A program made the position numbers and the translations under genes. The notes under the pieces were generated by a model. That model saw only the letters and a program-made list of their open reading frames with translations, was not told the origin of the DNA and made no database searches. A DNA stretch of 64,000 bases, from NCBI RefSeq assembly GCF_000718555.1, contig NZ_JOAN01000003.1, positions 124,001 to 188,000 on the forward strand, written 5' to 3'. This DNA is from Micromonospora chokoriensis. GTDB lineage: Bacteria; Actinomycetota; Actinomycetes; Mycobacteriales; Micromonosporaceae. Shown in pieces: positions 1-7,634 of the stretch (position 1 is the first letter of the stretch; each line of letters begins with the position of its first letter).

Positions 1-488
1 CGGGCAATGAACTTCAGGCGCTGTCCGGTGTCGAGCCGCTCCAACCCCTCGTCGCCGTTCTGGTTGATGACCTTCACCAGCGACCCGTCAACCTCAAACA
101 GGGTTTCGCTTACCCGTTCACCAATCTGGCCGAGCAGCCACTGGATGCGCCGGAACGCCTCCATCGCGGTCTTGACCTCGTGAGCGCTCCACATGATCAG
201 GCGCTCGTCGAGCGCGAACAGGCCGGCCATCGCACGGGCTTCGAGGATGCCGCCCTTGCCGTTCTGGCGCGGGCACCACTCGGCGTACTCGAAGCAGGCC
301 CACTTGCCGTCCGGGCGGATGCCGAGCATCACGTCCAAGGCGTCGGCCTGCCAGCCGTCCATGACCTGCCCGCAGCGGGCCATCAGCTCGACCGCGTCTG
401 GGCCGAACGTGTCCACGTACGGCGGATGGGTGCTAACCCGCGGCGTTGCGGCGCCGTGCAGCGATGCGGTCGGCGATGTCAGTAACAC
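1..488 (-). CDS. Phage terminase large subunit, 3' end cut by window edge
   Basis: About 162 N-terminal residues are visible. They contain a Walker-A-like PRQNGKGG and, further on, a WSAHEVKTAMEAF stretch, both typical of the HK97-type terminase ATPase that packages phage DNA into the prohead. The nuclease domain lies beyond the window. I chose a GTG start overlapping the end of the small-subunit gene by about 56 bases, because a purine-rich AAGAGAGG sits 8-13 bases upstream of it. This start is missed if only ATG in the open frame is considered. Its neighbours are the small subunit and an HNH protein, the classic packaging trio. Confidence 0.85.
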   Translation of the reverse strand, partial: MLLTSPTASLHGAATPRVSTHPPYVDTFGPDAVELMARCGQVMDGWQADALDVMLGIRPDGKWACFEYAEWCPRQNGKGGILEARAMAGLFALDERLIMWSAHEVKTAMEAFRRIQWLLGQIGERVSETLFEVDGSLVKVINQNGDEGLERLDTGQRLKFIA

Positions 489-1068
489 CGGCGCCGCCTC
501 TCTTGCCGCTTGACGGGGCGGCCGGTCGGCCACGTCCACCGGCGCGGCCCGCAGCTGTGCTTCGTGACGTGCGTAGCTCGGCCAGCAGCGCCTTGAGCGC
601 TACCTGCTGCTGCCGGGCCTCCGACAGCACGTTGTTGACGACCACCGACACGATCGACCCGTCGTCGTTCAGTGACCGGAACCGCATCCACGCGTCCTCG
701 TCGCCCCGCAGGATCCGATCGAGGGTGTCCAGCCGGTCGGCGGTGCGGCACGCCTCTTCGAGCAGCACCCGCTCGGCCGGCTTAAGTGCCGCGCCGTCGT
801 CGGTGCACTGCTTCCAGAGGCGCCGCCCCCGCGTCCCGAGCTGCGGCGCCTTCGGGTCCACGGCTGGCTTTGTCACAGCCGGCGTGACGGCCGGCGTGAC
901 TGATTCTGTGACTGTCACGGCGTCACAGCGACCCCCGACGCAAAGCGAGTGGTCACCAGCGCGGTGGGCCCGCGACTTGCGTTGCCGCTCAGCTGCCGGG
1001 GTGCCCACAAGCCGCCTCCAAGATCCAGTGCCGGGGGGAGAGACGCCTGACGGAAGGCGAAGGGTCAT
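433..1068 (-). CDS. Phage terminase small subunit
   Basis: Terminase small subunits bind the phage packaging site and hand DNA to the large subunit. The assignment rests on position directly before the large subunit and on the composition: a helical core (LWKQCTDDGAALKPAERVLL onward, DRLDTL, EARQQQVALKALLAELR) and a basic RIAARRRNAAG tail, as in P27-type small subunits. The ATG used here gives 211 residues. The first 50 look non-conserved and there is no good ribosome site, so a GTG at base 918 (161 residues) is an equally likely start. The tail overlaps the large-subunit gene. Confidence 0.7.
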   Translation of the reverse strand: MTLRLPSGVSPPGTGSWRRLVGTPAAERQRKSRAHRAGDHSLCVGGRCDAVTVTESVTPAVTPAVTKPAVDPKAPQLGTRGRRLWKQCTDDGAALKPAERVLLEEACRTADRLDTLDRILRGDEDAWMRFRSLNDDGSIVSVVVNNVLSEARQQQVALKALLAELRTSRSTAAGRAGGRGRPAAPSSGKRGGAGVTDIADRIAARRRNAAG

Positions 1069-1116
1069 GGAGGGTCACTCTGCGTGCCGGGGGTGCCCCC
1101 CTACCCTCACCCACCG

Positions 1117-1434
1117 TCACCATCTGCGCGAGTTGGTCGCGTTGGGCTTCGGTTTACGCTTCGCTCGCGTGCGTGTGCGTGCACGGCGCTGCTGGCCTAT
1201 CTCCTGGCCAGCTCGGCAGTTGCATGACGCATGGGCGAGGCGGCGCACTGTGCCTGGTCCACCACCACCGAGGGCGATGGGTGGGTAGTGGTCGTAGTGC
1301 AACCGCATGGCTGTGGTCATGGGTTGGTGGCAGAACGGGCAGGGCAGTGTGCCTGCCTGGCGCAGGTGGGCGAGGGCCTTGGCCCTGGCCTGCTGGTGCT
1401 CCCACCCGTAGCCTCGCTGGGTGGTGGTGGCCAT
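1117..1434 (-). CDS. HNH endonuclease beside terminase
   Basis: 105 residues. A zinc-type CPFC is followed by HYDHYPP and a late ASCNCRAG, i.e. the His-Asn/His metal-binding fold of HNH nucleases. HNH proteins encoded next to terminases are known in HK97-type phages to work with the terminase in cutting cos sites, so a packaging role is likely here. The open frame runs 25 codons further upstream, but the start at MATTTQRGYGW has a GAGGGGG ribosome site 7-8 bases before it and no phage-like sequence precedes it. Confidence 0.8.
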   Translation of the reverse strand: MATTTQRGYGWEHQQARAKALAHLRQAGTLPCPFCHQPMTTAMRLHYDHYPPIALGGGGPGTVRRLAHASCNCRAGQEIGQQRRARTRTRAKRKPKPNATNSRRW

Positions 1435-1614
1435 GCCATGCCCCCTCAGCGTGATGCCCCCGGGTTTGTTGCGCCCCCCGCTGTGCGGTGCGGGCAGGCT
1501 GTCCGCCACAGTCAGCCTGTCCGCTATCCCGCCCCCGGGTACGACGAAGCCCCGCCATCTCGGGGGAAACGGCGGGGCTTCGGAGTCGTGTGGCGCTATC
1601 GCATTTCAGCCACC
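1435..1614. other. Gap upstream of the packaging genes; candidate cos region
   Basis: 180 bases without a gene. It holds two direct copies of GCCCCCGGGT (1456-1465 and 1531-1540), two near-copies of GCCTGTCCGC between them, and a strong hairpin. cos sites of HNH-bearing phages usually lie just upstream of the HNH/terminase genes, so this gap is the best candidate here. The repeats are seen. The cos role is inference. Confidence 0.3.
1545..1582 (-). terminator. Hairpin terminator between early and packaging genes
   Basis: A perfect 12-bp stem (CGAAGCCCCGCC with its complement) around a 14-base loop, placed after the leftward early operon and before the HNH/terminase genes. It probably ends early transcription. 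No clear T-run follows. Confidence 0.6.
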
Positions 1615-1824
1615 CTAAGAATCGGGGTGTGAACGATCAGTGTCAAGCTGGCGCGCTGGCGGTGCCAGCCGATCTATCAGGCGGAACGAGCAGAGGCCGA
1701 CCACGACGACGACGGATGCGCCTACCCAGTCCGGCCAGTCCGTTAGCCGCCAGGCAGCCGTCAAGGCAGCCATGAACACCCAGCCCCCTGTGAAGCACCA
1801 GCGGCCGAACGTCGCGGTACTCAC
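1615..1824 (-). CDS. Small two-helix membrane protein (phage)
   Basis: 69 residues from a GTG that overlaps the stop of the upstream gene (GTGA). Two hydrophobic stretches (WCFTGGWVFMAALTAAW and VGASVVVVVGLCSF) suggest a helical hairpin in the membrane with a charged tail. It is the last gene of the early operon, before a terminator and the packaging genes, a place where holin-like or superinfection-exclusion proteins can occur. The sequence does not decide between these, and no lysin is next to it. Confidence 0.5.
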   Translation of the reverse strand: MSTATFGRWCFTGGWVFMAALTAAWRLTDWPDWVGASVVVVVGLCSFRLIDRLAPPARQLDTDRSHPDS

Positions 1825-2789
1825 GCGGCCACCGCCGCCCACACCCGCTCCGCGTAGTCACGCAGCTCCTTCAGGTCGTACAGGGTCCGGCCTCGCTCAT
1901 CCTTCCCGCACCGGTTGATGCGCGGCTGGTACGCCTCGTTGCGTTCCGCCTTGCGCGCCTCCAACGACGCCCACTTCCGCAGCAACGCCGGATCCACCGG
2001 CCGGTGGTGCCGCAGCGCCAGGTCGGCCGCCGCCGCGTACGCGTCCACCGTGGCCGTCACCTCGCCCACGATCTGCCGCTGCCACCACTCCACGGTCTCG
2101 TCGGTGCCGCAGCCGGCGCACTGGATCAGCAGTTGCTCACCGTGCTGGTACACCCGCGTCCCGCATACGGACTCCACGCCGTCGAGGTCGCGGACGATGA
2201 GCGGGCAGTCCCCGATGTACAACCGGTCCGAGCCGGCCGGGTAGGCGAGACGTCGGGTGCGCGGGTCGGAGGCGATGTCCCGCAGATCCCGGGCGTGCTC
2301 GTCAGCAGCGGGGTGCGCGGCCAGCCAGACGGTGTGTGTGGCGATGTACGCGCTCAGGGCGGATGCGTACCCCACCCCGACCCGAATGCGCCGTGGCGGG
2401 CCAATAAAGCCCTCCGGCAGCGTCTCCGTGCGCCACTCCCACGGGATGACGATGCCTCGCTCTTCGGAGATGAACCGGACCAGTGCGGTGAGGGTGCTGT
2501 AGATGGCGTCCCGAGCCTCCATGACGCCGCTGTCGGGGATGGGCGCGCCGGTGCTGGACGTCGACACCCGCTCACCGCCGCGACCGCCCGGCATCAGGGT
2601 GAGCGCCAGGTCGTCGTACAGCACGGCGGCGGTGCGGGCGTCCTCGGCGAGACGACGGGTGTCCACCTCGCACAGGCGAAGCCCGTCGGCGGCCAGGCGG
2701 GGCAGGCAGCCATGGCAGTCCGGGTCGGTGCAGTCGTCGGTGTGGTGGTGCGGCATGCCGCAGTGCGCGGCGACGCAGAGGATCGTCAT
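1821..2789 (-). CDS. Phage protein with Cys/His clusters and zinc-ribbon
   Basis: 322 residues. The N-terminus is rich in His and Cys (CGMPHHHTDDCTDPDCHGC), suggesting one bound zinc. A middle CPL...CGT...CAGC arrangement around residues 195-230 looks like a zinc ribbon. The C-terminal third has a helix-turn-helix-like stretch (ADLALRHHRPVDPALLRKW). Proteins of this layout are common unknowns in actinophages and are probably DNA-binding. A good AAGGGGGG ribosome site precedes the ATG. Function is not known. Confidence 0.6.
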   Translation of the reverse strand: MTILCVAAHCGMPHHHTDDCTDPDCHGCLPRLAADGLRLCEVDTRRLAEDARTAAVLYDDLALTLMPGGRGGERVSTSSTGAPIPDSGVMEARDAIYSTLTALVRFISEERGIVIPWEWRTETLPEGFIGPPRRIRVGVGYASALSAYIATHTVWLAAHPAADEHARDLRDIASDPRTRRLAYPAGSDRLYIGDCPLIVRDLDGVESVCGTRVYQHGEQLLIQCAGCGTDETVEWWQRQIVGEVTATVDAYAAAADLALRHHRPVDPALLRKWASLEARKAERNEAYQPRINRCGKDERGRTLYDLKELRDYAERVWAAVAA

Positions 2790-2851
2790 GGTTCGGGTCC
2801 CCCCTTGTAGGCTGGCCGGTGATCAGTGCGGGCGTCCTACGGGGTGTCCGG

Positions 2852-2884
2852 GGTGGGCCAGCATCGGCGAGGTGCTGGCCCACC
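2852..2884 (-). terminator. Hairpin after the 2890-3171 gene
   Basis: A perfect 12-bp stem (GGTGGGCCAGCA and its complement) with a 9-base loop, lying just downstream of the leftward gene at 2890-3171 and before the next gene. It may be a terminator or attenuator within the early operon. Confidence 0.5.
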
Positions 2885-2889
2885 GTCGT

Positions 2890-3171
2890 TTACGGGGTCA
2901 CCGGCACCAGCGGTGCGAACAGGCCAGCCCGCGTGTGGGTGGCGAGGTGCTTGAGGTCGGCGTCGCTGTCGCGTCGCAGCTGCTCGTACGCGTCCTGCGC
3001 GGTGGTCATGATCTCGTCGGGCACGCAGTGCAGGTACGTCCCGATGCGGACGCCGTTGCGAGACGCGCTGACCATCGGCTCGATGCCGTGCAGGTCCGCG
3101 AGTGCGTCGGCGTCGTAGTACCAGCGGACGACGGTGCCATCTCCGATGGTTGGTGTGACGGTGACGATCAT
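2890..3171 (-). CDS. Hypothetical phage protein
   Basis: 93 residues with no recognisable domain: a beta-rich N-terminus (VTVTPTIGDGTVVRWYYDAD) and a helical C-terminus. A strong GAGGAGG ribosome site stands before the ATG. Codon use fits the neighbours. Confidence 0.6.
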   Translation of the reverse strand: MIVTVTPTIGDGTVVRWYYDADALADLHGIEPMVSASRNGVRIGTYLHCVPDEIMTTAQDAYEQLRRDSDADLKHLATHTRAGLFAPLVPVTP

Positions 3172-3197
3172 GTCGTTGTCCTCCTCGTTGGTGCCGC

Positions 3198-3551
3198 TCA
3201 GCGCGGCGCGGTGGTGTCGTCGGTCAGGTGACGGGCTACGAAGTCAGCCGCGTCGGCGAATCCGTAGGCGTACGTGTAGCCCTTGCCGTCCTGCTCCTCA
3301 GACCGCGCGGCCTCGACCCGTATCTCGGCGGCCACCTGCCGACGGATCGCCGACTCGGCCCGCTCCAGCAGGTCGGCGGTCTCGGTGAAGCCCAGCGCCC
3401 GCACCTTGCCGGGCTTGCCCTGCCGCTCCAGCCGGATCGCCTCGGCGAGCGCCTCGTCGCAGGCGACGATCAGCGACAGGCGGAGGGTCTTCACCGGGTC
3501 TTCGGGGTCGGCGTTGTCGCGGATCTCGCGGTAGCGCTGCATGTCGTCCAT
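3198..3551 (-). CDS. Hypothetical helical phage protein
   Basis: 117 residues, mainly charged helix (EALAEAIRLERQGKPGKV, TADLLERAESAIRRQVAAE). The same frame is open far upstream, but that part lies over the recombinase gene. The ATG chosen has an AAGGAGA site. It follows the recombinase gene so closely that the ribosome site lies in that gene's end, which suggests coupling. Function unknown. Confidence 0.6.
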   Translation of the reverse strand: MDDMQRYREIRDNADPEDPVKTLRLSLIVACDEALAEAIRLERQGKPGKVRALGFTETADLLERAESAIRRQVAAEIRVEAARSEEQDGKGYTYAYGFADAADFVARHLTDDTTAPR

Positions 3552-3562
3552 GGGTGTCTCCT

Positions 3563-4582
3563 TCACAGGCCGATGCCGGCGGCGGGGTTCTTCCGCCAGC
3601 GGTCCACTTCCTCCAGGTAGCCGAACAGCGCGGCGGAGCCCTCCTTCCAGCCGCCGTGCCGGGCGATCCGGACCAGGTCGGCGTCGGGGGCGGAGTACGC
3701 GGCGGTGGCGAACCCGCGCCGCAGCGAGTGCCCCGAGTACGCCTGCGCGGCGTCCAGGCCGGCGGCCTCGGCGGCGCGGCGGACGATCGCGGCGACGGTT
3801 TCGCCGGTGATGCGCCCGTCGGGGTCGCCTTTGCCGGTGGCGACGTGCCCGAGGCGGCCGTGCCGGTCGATGCGCAGGAACAGCGGCCCGGTGTCGCGTC
3901 CGTGGTGGGCGAGGGCTTCCCGCCACTGGGCCACGCTGCGCACGGGACAGGTGGCGATGTTGGAGCCGTACGGCACGGCGACGATCCGTCCGGTGCCGTC
4001 CTTGTCGGTCTTGGACAGGCGCACGGTGACCTGGATGCCCTCGGGGTGGGGTTCGAGGTCGGTCAGGTTGAGGGCGGCGATCTCGCTGCGGCGGGCTCCC
4101 ATGGCGAAGCCGAGGACGATGATGGCGCGGTCGCGGACACCGACGAGGGTGGCCGGGTCGAGGGTGGCGACCATGGCGCGTAGGGCGTCGAGGGTGAGGG
4201 CGGGTGCCCGTTTGGTGGTGCCGCCGGTGCGGGCGTAGCGGCGTCGGTAGCCGCGCAGGACCTCCCGGGCTCCGCGCCGGTCGGGCTCACCGTGGCCGGC
4301 GGTCTGGTGGGCTTTGGTGATGGCGGCCATGGCTTTGCCGATGCTGGATGGTGCGAGGTCGCGGCCGGCGAGGTGCGCGGCGTATTGGGCGAGGGTTTGG
4401 GCGGTGGCGGGTAGTGGGGTGCGTTGTTCGGTGTCGCACCAGCGGGTGAAGCGGTTCCACTCTTCGCGGTAGGCGCGGCGGGTGCTGGGTGGGGTGGCTT
4501 CGTCGATGAGGGCCCAGGCGTCGTCGGAGAGGTGGGTGTCGCGGGTGGCGGGTGCCCAGTCGACCGGGGTCAGGTCGCTCAC
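3563..4582 (-). CDS. Second tyrosine recombinase of the prophage
   Basis: 339 residues with the complete catalytic set of tyrosine recombinases: Arg165 in GARRSEIAAL, Lys191 in SKTDKDG, His285 and Arg288 in HSLRRGF, His309/Trp312 in RHGGW, and Tyr322 in LFGYLEE. A SAM-like core-binding domain occupies residues 25-115. It uses a GTG start overlapping the previous gene. It is about 15 kb from the att site and in the early operon, so it is unlikely to be the integrase that placed this element. A role in genome dimer resolution, circularisation or DNA inversion is possible. Similar recombinases elsewhere act on host or plasmid sites. Confidence 0.85.
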   Translation of the reverse strand: MSDLTPVDWAPATRDTHLSDDAWALIDEATPPSTRRAYREEWNRFTRWCDTEQRTPLPATAQTLAQYAAHLAGRDLAPSSIGKAMAAITKAHQTAGHGEPDRRGAREVLRGYRRRYARTGGTTKRAPALTLDALRAMVATLDPATLVGVRDRAIIVLGFAMGARRSEIAALNLTDLEPHPEGIQVTVRLSKTDKDGTGRIVAVPYGSNIATCPVRSVAQWREALAHHGRDTGPLFLRIDRHGRLGHVATGKGDPDGRITGETVAAIVRRAAEAAGLDAAQAYSGHSLRRGFATAAYSAPDADLVRIARHGGWKEGSAALFGYLEEVDRWRKNPAAGIGL

Positions 4583-5025
4583 GGCTGGGCCTCGGCGTTG
4601 TCCCAGTACCAGCGCAGGAAGACCTCGGCCACCTCGGCGGGCAGGACGTGCTCGTACGGCTTCTTGCCAGTCGTGAAGATGACGACCGTCCTGCCGTCGG
4701 TACGTAGGTCGATACAGCCGTCGAACGTCTTCGTGTCCGGGTCCGAGGTCCGCGCGTACCCGGCGAACGCCAGCGCGTCGTACAGGCCGGGTGCGGTCCA
4801 GGTGCTGACCTCGTCGCCCTCGTCGATCTCATCGACGGTGTCGTTGGCAAAGACGATGAAGCCTCGGCCCTTCAGCGCGTCCGCCTTGGCCTCCTCCGCT
4901 TGGTGTGACTCGGCCACCCATGCGAGAAATCGCATCCGCGTGTCGTAGTTGGCGGCGGCGAACAACCAGTCCCGCTCGGCACGTACCTGCTTCAGTTCGC
5001 TGTTGCGGCTGCCGTCGGTCGTCAT
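4579..5025 (-). CDS. Hypothetical phage protein
   Basis: 148 residues, no family recognised. The N-terminus is helical, followed by an alpha/beta part (GFIVFANDTVDEIDEGDEV, GRTVVIFTTGKKPYEHVL). The ATG follows an AAAGAGAGATCGAC leader that is shared, with small changes, by two nearby genes. Its stop overlaps the recombinase start (GTGA). Confidence 0.6.
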   Translation of the reverse strand: MTTDGSRNSELKQVRAERDWLFAAANYDTRMRFLAWVAESHQAEEAKADALKGRGFIVFANDTVDEIDEGDEVSTWTAPGLYDALAFAGYARTSDPDTKTFDGCIDLRTDGRTVVIFTTGKKPYEHVLPAEVAEVFLRWYWDNAEAQP

Positions 5026-5062
5026 GTCGATCTCTCTTTCTGGTCCTTGGGAATGTCAGCTC

Positions 5063-5545
5063 TCACGAACGAGGGCTGGAGGCACCGTTGCGTGCCTCCA
5101 AGTAGGTGATCGCCGCGCGCAGAATCTCCGGCGAGTCCTTGGCGCAGCCGATGGCGATGTTGCAGTCCTGGCAGAGCAGCCCGCGCACTTGGCCGGAGCC
5201 GTGGCAGTGATCCACCACCAGTCGGAACGGCTGGGCGGCCGGCTGCCCGTCGAGGCGAGGACGCCCCGACCGCAGGACCGGAAGGTCGCACTCGTGGATG
5301 CCGCAGATAGCGCAGCAGTAGTCCTGCTCCTCCCGCAGGCGGTCGTACTCGGCCGGGCGGATCCGATACCGCCGCCAGAGGTGCGTCACACGAGCTGGTG
5401 ACCACCCGTCGCGCGCTTCACGGGCTGCGACGTTCGTCCGCTCACGGCATTGCCCGCACTGTGCGCGATGGCCCGCAGAGCGGAAGTCGTCCGCCGGGCG
5501 GAGCTTTCTGCATGTCGGGCACGTCCGCGCGACTACGTCGGTCAC
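5063..5545 (-). CDS. Recombination endonuclease VII-like (HNH/His-Me finger) nuclease
   Basis: 160 residues. Endonuclease VII of phage T4 cuts branched DNA so that it can be packaged. Here an N-terminal CPTC...CGQC zinc pair is followed by the family core: YRIRPAEYDRLREEQDYCC, then AICG, RLVVDHCHGSGQVRGLLC, and QDCNIAIG, giving the zinc Cys pairs and the His/Asn active site. An ATG four codons upstream is available, but GTG at 5545 is preceded by GGAGATCGAC, the same leader as its neighbours, so I prefer it. With the RuvC-like gene nearby the phage has two branch-cutting nucleases. Confidence 0.85.
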   Translation of the reverse strand: MTDVVARTCPTCRKLRPADDFRSAGHRAQCGQCRERTNVAAREARDGWSPARVTHLWRRYRIRPAEYDRLREEQDYCCAICGIHECDLPVLRSGRPRLDGQPAAQPFRLVVDHCHGSGQVRGLLCQDCNIAIGCAKDSPEILRAAITYLEARNGASSPRS

Positions 5546-5560
5546 GTCGATCTCCATTCG

Positions 5561-5680
5561 TCAGTTATCGCGATGCAGGGCGGCCTTGGCGGTGTTGGGG
5601 TGGAGGGTGGCGAGGTAGGCGGCGGTGAGCTGGGCGAGGTGGTCGCCCAGCTCGTGCCGCACGGCGACGTCAGTGGTCAC
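5561..5680 (-). CDS. Very small phage protein (39 aa)
   Basis: GTG start overlapping the stop of the upstream gene (GTGA), the same coupling as most genes here. The product is amphipathic and helical (HELGDHLAQLTAAYLATL). A longer reading through 5821 overlaps the upstream gene and is not supported. Confidence 0.5.
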   Translation of the reverse strand: MTTDVAVRHELGDHLAQLTAAYLATLHPNTAKAALHRDN

Positions 5681-6018
5681 GGCTGACTCAGGAGCGCGCG
5701 GGCGACCCGCACCGCCGGGTCGAGGCAGGTGCACTGGTCGACCGGCCCCCCGCAGACGGAGTGGAAGTCGATCGGCGGGTGCGGGCCGCACGGGATGCTG
5801 CCAGCGCAGCAGTTCGGGCACTCCGGGCTGTCGTCGCGGTCGGTGTCGTAGTTCTCGGCGACCTGCTCCAGCAACTCGGCCAGCGAGTCACCCAAGCGGC
5901 CGAGCACCCATGAACCGCCCTGCGGTCGGGGTCCGCCACGGGCGGCGGTGGCGGCAGCACACACCAACTCGATGTTGGACATGTCGGCGACCGGAGTCGT
6001 GATGGCTGTGGTGGGCAT
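5677..6018 (-). CDS. Hypothetical phage protein with CxxC clusters
   Basis: 113 residues. The start at MPTTAITTP follows AAAGGAGAGATCGAC, a near-perfect ribosome site, so the 14 extra codons upstream are unlikely. The middle is helical (LGDSLAELLEQVAENYD). The C-terminal half has CPNCCAGSIPC and CGGPVDQCTC, probably a zinc site. Function unknown. Confidence 0.6.
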   Translation of the reverse strand: MPTTAITTPVADMSNIELVCAAATAARGGPRPQGGSWVLGRLGDSLAELLEQVAENYDTDRDDSPECPNCCAGSIPCGPHPPIDFHSVCGGPVDQCTCLDPAVRVARALLSQP

Positions 6019-6073
6019 GTCGATCTCTCCTTTAGTGATCGTCTTGTCTGTGGATCTCACGGGTTAATGGGAG

Positions 6074-6364
6074 TTAACCGGTGTGCTGGGCCTCGGCCAG
6101 AGCAGCCCGATAGGCGGCACGGGCTACGGCTTCCTGCGCGCTGCCGATGACGGTGGCGCGGACCAAACGGGCGATGGCTCCGCACACGTCGTGCACGTCG
6201 CTGCTCGGGTTGAGCACCCGGCCTTGGACGGTGAGAACCGTCAGGACGCGCTCGGCGGCGGCGACGTTCGTCTCTCCCGCCTCGGCGGAGCGGCGCAGTT
6301 CGTCAGAGAGCAGCAGGACCAGCGAAGGGTCCGGCTCCACGACGGTTGGATTCGGCTCGGTCAT
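6074..6364 (-). CDS. Hypothetical phage protein
   Basis: 96 residues, helical, with no known family. The ATG has an AGAAGGAAACAG site. The longer open frame upstream is out of keeping with the neighbour at 6433-6678. Confidence 0.55.
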   Translation of the reverse strand: MTEPNPTVVEPDPSLVLLLSDELRRSAEAGETNVAAAERVLTVLTVQGRVLNPSSDVHDVCGAIARLVRATVIGSAQEAVARAAYRAALAEAQHTG

Positions 6365-6432
6365 CTCTGTTTCCTTCTCTAGATCCATCTGTAGGGGCAG
6401 AACGCTGCTTTTAGGGGCATGGGTCGTTGGAG

Positions 6433-6678
6433 TCAGCACCGGGTGATCTCGGTGTCGCTGTCGTCCGGGTGGACCCAGAACGAGCAGCCCGCGCTTTGGA
6501 CCTGGATCGCCCCGCGCGCGCTGACCGCCGTTACCACCGCTCCACGAAAGTTGATGTTCACGGTGTCGTCGATCTCGTACCTCGCCTCGGCCGCCTTCAC
6601 CTCTTCGTAGGTGCGGGCGTGCGCCCATGGGTGGACGCATTCGTTCGGGTAGTCGGGGCAAGCGCGGTCGGGCTTCAC
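6433..6678 (-). CDS. Hypothetical phage protein
   Basis: 81 residues from a GTG overlapping the stop of the RuvC-like gene (GTGA). The N-terminus has CPDYPNECVHPWAHAR, a possible metal site, followed by a beta-rich stretch (VNINFRGAVVTAVSARGA) that looks like a small barrel. Function unknown. Confidence 0.55.
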   Translation of the reverse strand: MKPDRACPDYPNECVHPWAHARTYEEVKAAEARYEIDDTVNINFRGAVVTAVSARGAIQVQSAGCSFWVHPDDSDTEITRC

Positions 6679-7430
6679 GACGCCTCCTGTGCGGGCAGGT
6701 CGATGGTGTGGGTGCCGGCGTGCCGTCCGGCCTGGCCCGGCACCAAGGCCACGTCCGGGAAGTCGTCCAGCACAATCGGCGGGGTCGGCCCGGCGGGGAT
6801 CGGGTGGGAGTCCCAACCGCAGCCGGGGCAGCGCCCACCGTCCGCGCCGTGCCATTCGTGGGCGCAGGGCGCGGGCATCTCTGGCCACGCCGCCTTGCCC
6901 AGGGCGGTCACCTGGTGCTCCAGCAGCGGGCCGAGCGGCATCCCGAGGTGCGCGTAGCCCATGGCCATGAGGCCGGCGGCGTCGGCTTCGTCATGGCCGC
7001 CGTCGAACCAGGCGAACCAGTCGGCGATGGTGGCCTTGACGTCGTCCTTGCTGGCGAACGCGTCGCCGGTGACGAACTGCTTAAGCACGGACGGCGAGAC
7101 AACGGCGTACGGGACCTCCCAGTGCCAGAGGGAGTCGCGGACCATCCAGGACAAGCCGGCTTGCTGCCGGTCGGTGTCGTGGGCGTCAAACGCGAGACCT
7201 TCCATGACGACCAGGTCGGCGCATCCGAGGTAGGCGCTCATCGGCTGACGGATGGTGCGGAGCCGGTGGTGCCGGTAGGCGTCGCGCAGTTGCCGGTCGC
7301 GGGTCTTGTCCTTGCGGTCGCGGAAGGCGGCGCCGCGCTTGACGGGCTCGATGGTGTCGGTCCAGCCGTTGCCGGCAACGCCGGTGCACGTGAGTGAAAG
7401 GTCGAGGCCGAGCACCTTGGGGGCGGTCAC
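6675..7430 (-). CDS. RuvC-like Holliday junction resolvase (phage)
   Basis: 251 residues with an RNase H/RuvC fold. Asp10 lies in GLDLSLTCTG, Glu77 in VVMEGLAFD, and Asp147/Asp150 in HDEADAAG, giving the four acids that bind Mg2+ in RuvC-type resolvases. The enzyme would cut four-way junctions made during phage recombination and replication. A C-terminal extension carries CAHEW...CPGC, a possible zinc knuckle, absent from bacterial RuvC. GTG start overlapping the upstream end; partner genes with the same kind of job are the RecE/RecT-like pair and endonuclease VII. Confidence 0.85.
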   Translation of the reverse strand: MTAPKVLGLDLSLTCTGVAGNGWTDTIEPVKRGAAFRDRKDKTRDRQLRDAYRHHRLRTIRQPMSAYLGCADLVVMEGLAFDAHDTDRQQAGLSWMVRDSLWHWEVPYAVVSPSVLKQFVTGDAFASKDDVKATIADWFAWFDGGHDEADAAGLMAMGYAHLGMPLGPLLEHQVTALGKAAWPEMPAPCAHEWHGADGGRCPGCGWDSHPIPAGPTPPIVLDDFPDVALVPGQAGRHAGTHTIDLPAQEAS

Positions 7431-7624
7431 GGCTTCACCTCGGTGGTGGCCTTCGCGGGGAACAGCTTGACGAGCGCGTCGTGCAGCGCGTGGTAGGTGT
7501 CGCCGTCCATGGCTCCCTCTCCGGCGTAGAAGATCAGCGCGCCCTTGATGACCGCCTGGGTCTCGTCGGCGGTGAGGGCAAGCAGCGGCGCGTGGTGTTC
7601 GGCGGTCTGGGTCGGCTGGGTCAT
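7427..7624 (-). CDS. Small helical phage protein
   Basis: 65 residues. ATG with a GAGGAG site. The stop overlaps the start of the upstream-coupled RuvC-like gene on the 5' side of that gene. Helical (LTADETQAVIKGALIFYAGE), no family recognised. Confidence 0.5.
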   Translation of the reverse strand: MTQPTQTAEHHAPLLALTADETQAVIKGALIFYAGEGAMDGDTYHALHDALVKLFPAKATTEVKP

Positions 7625-7634
7625 GGCGGGCTCC

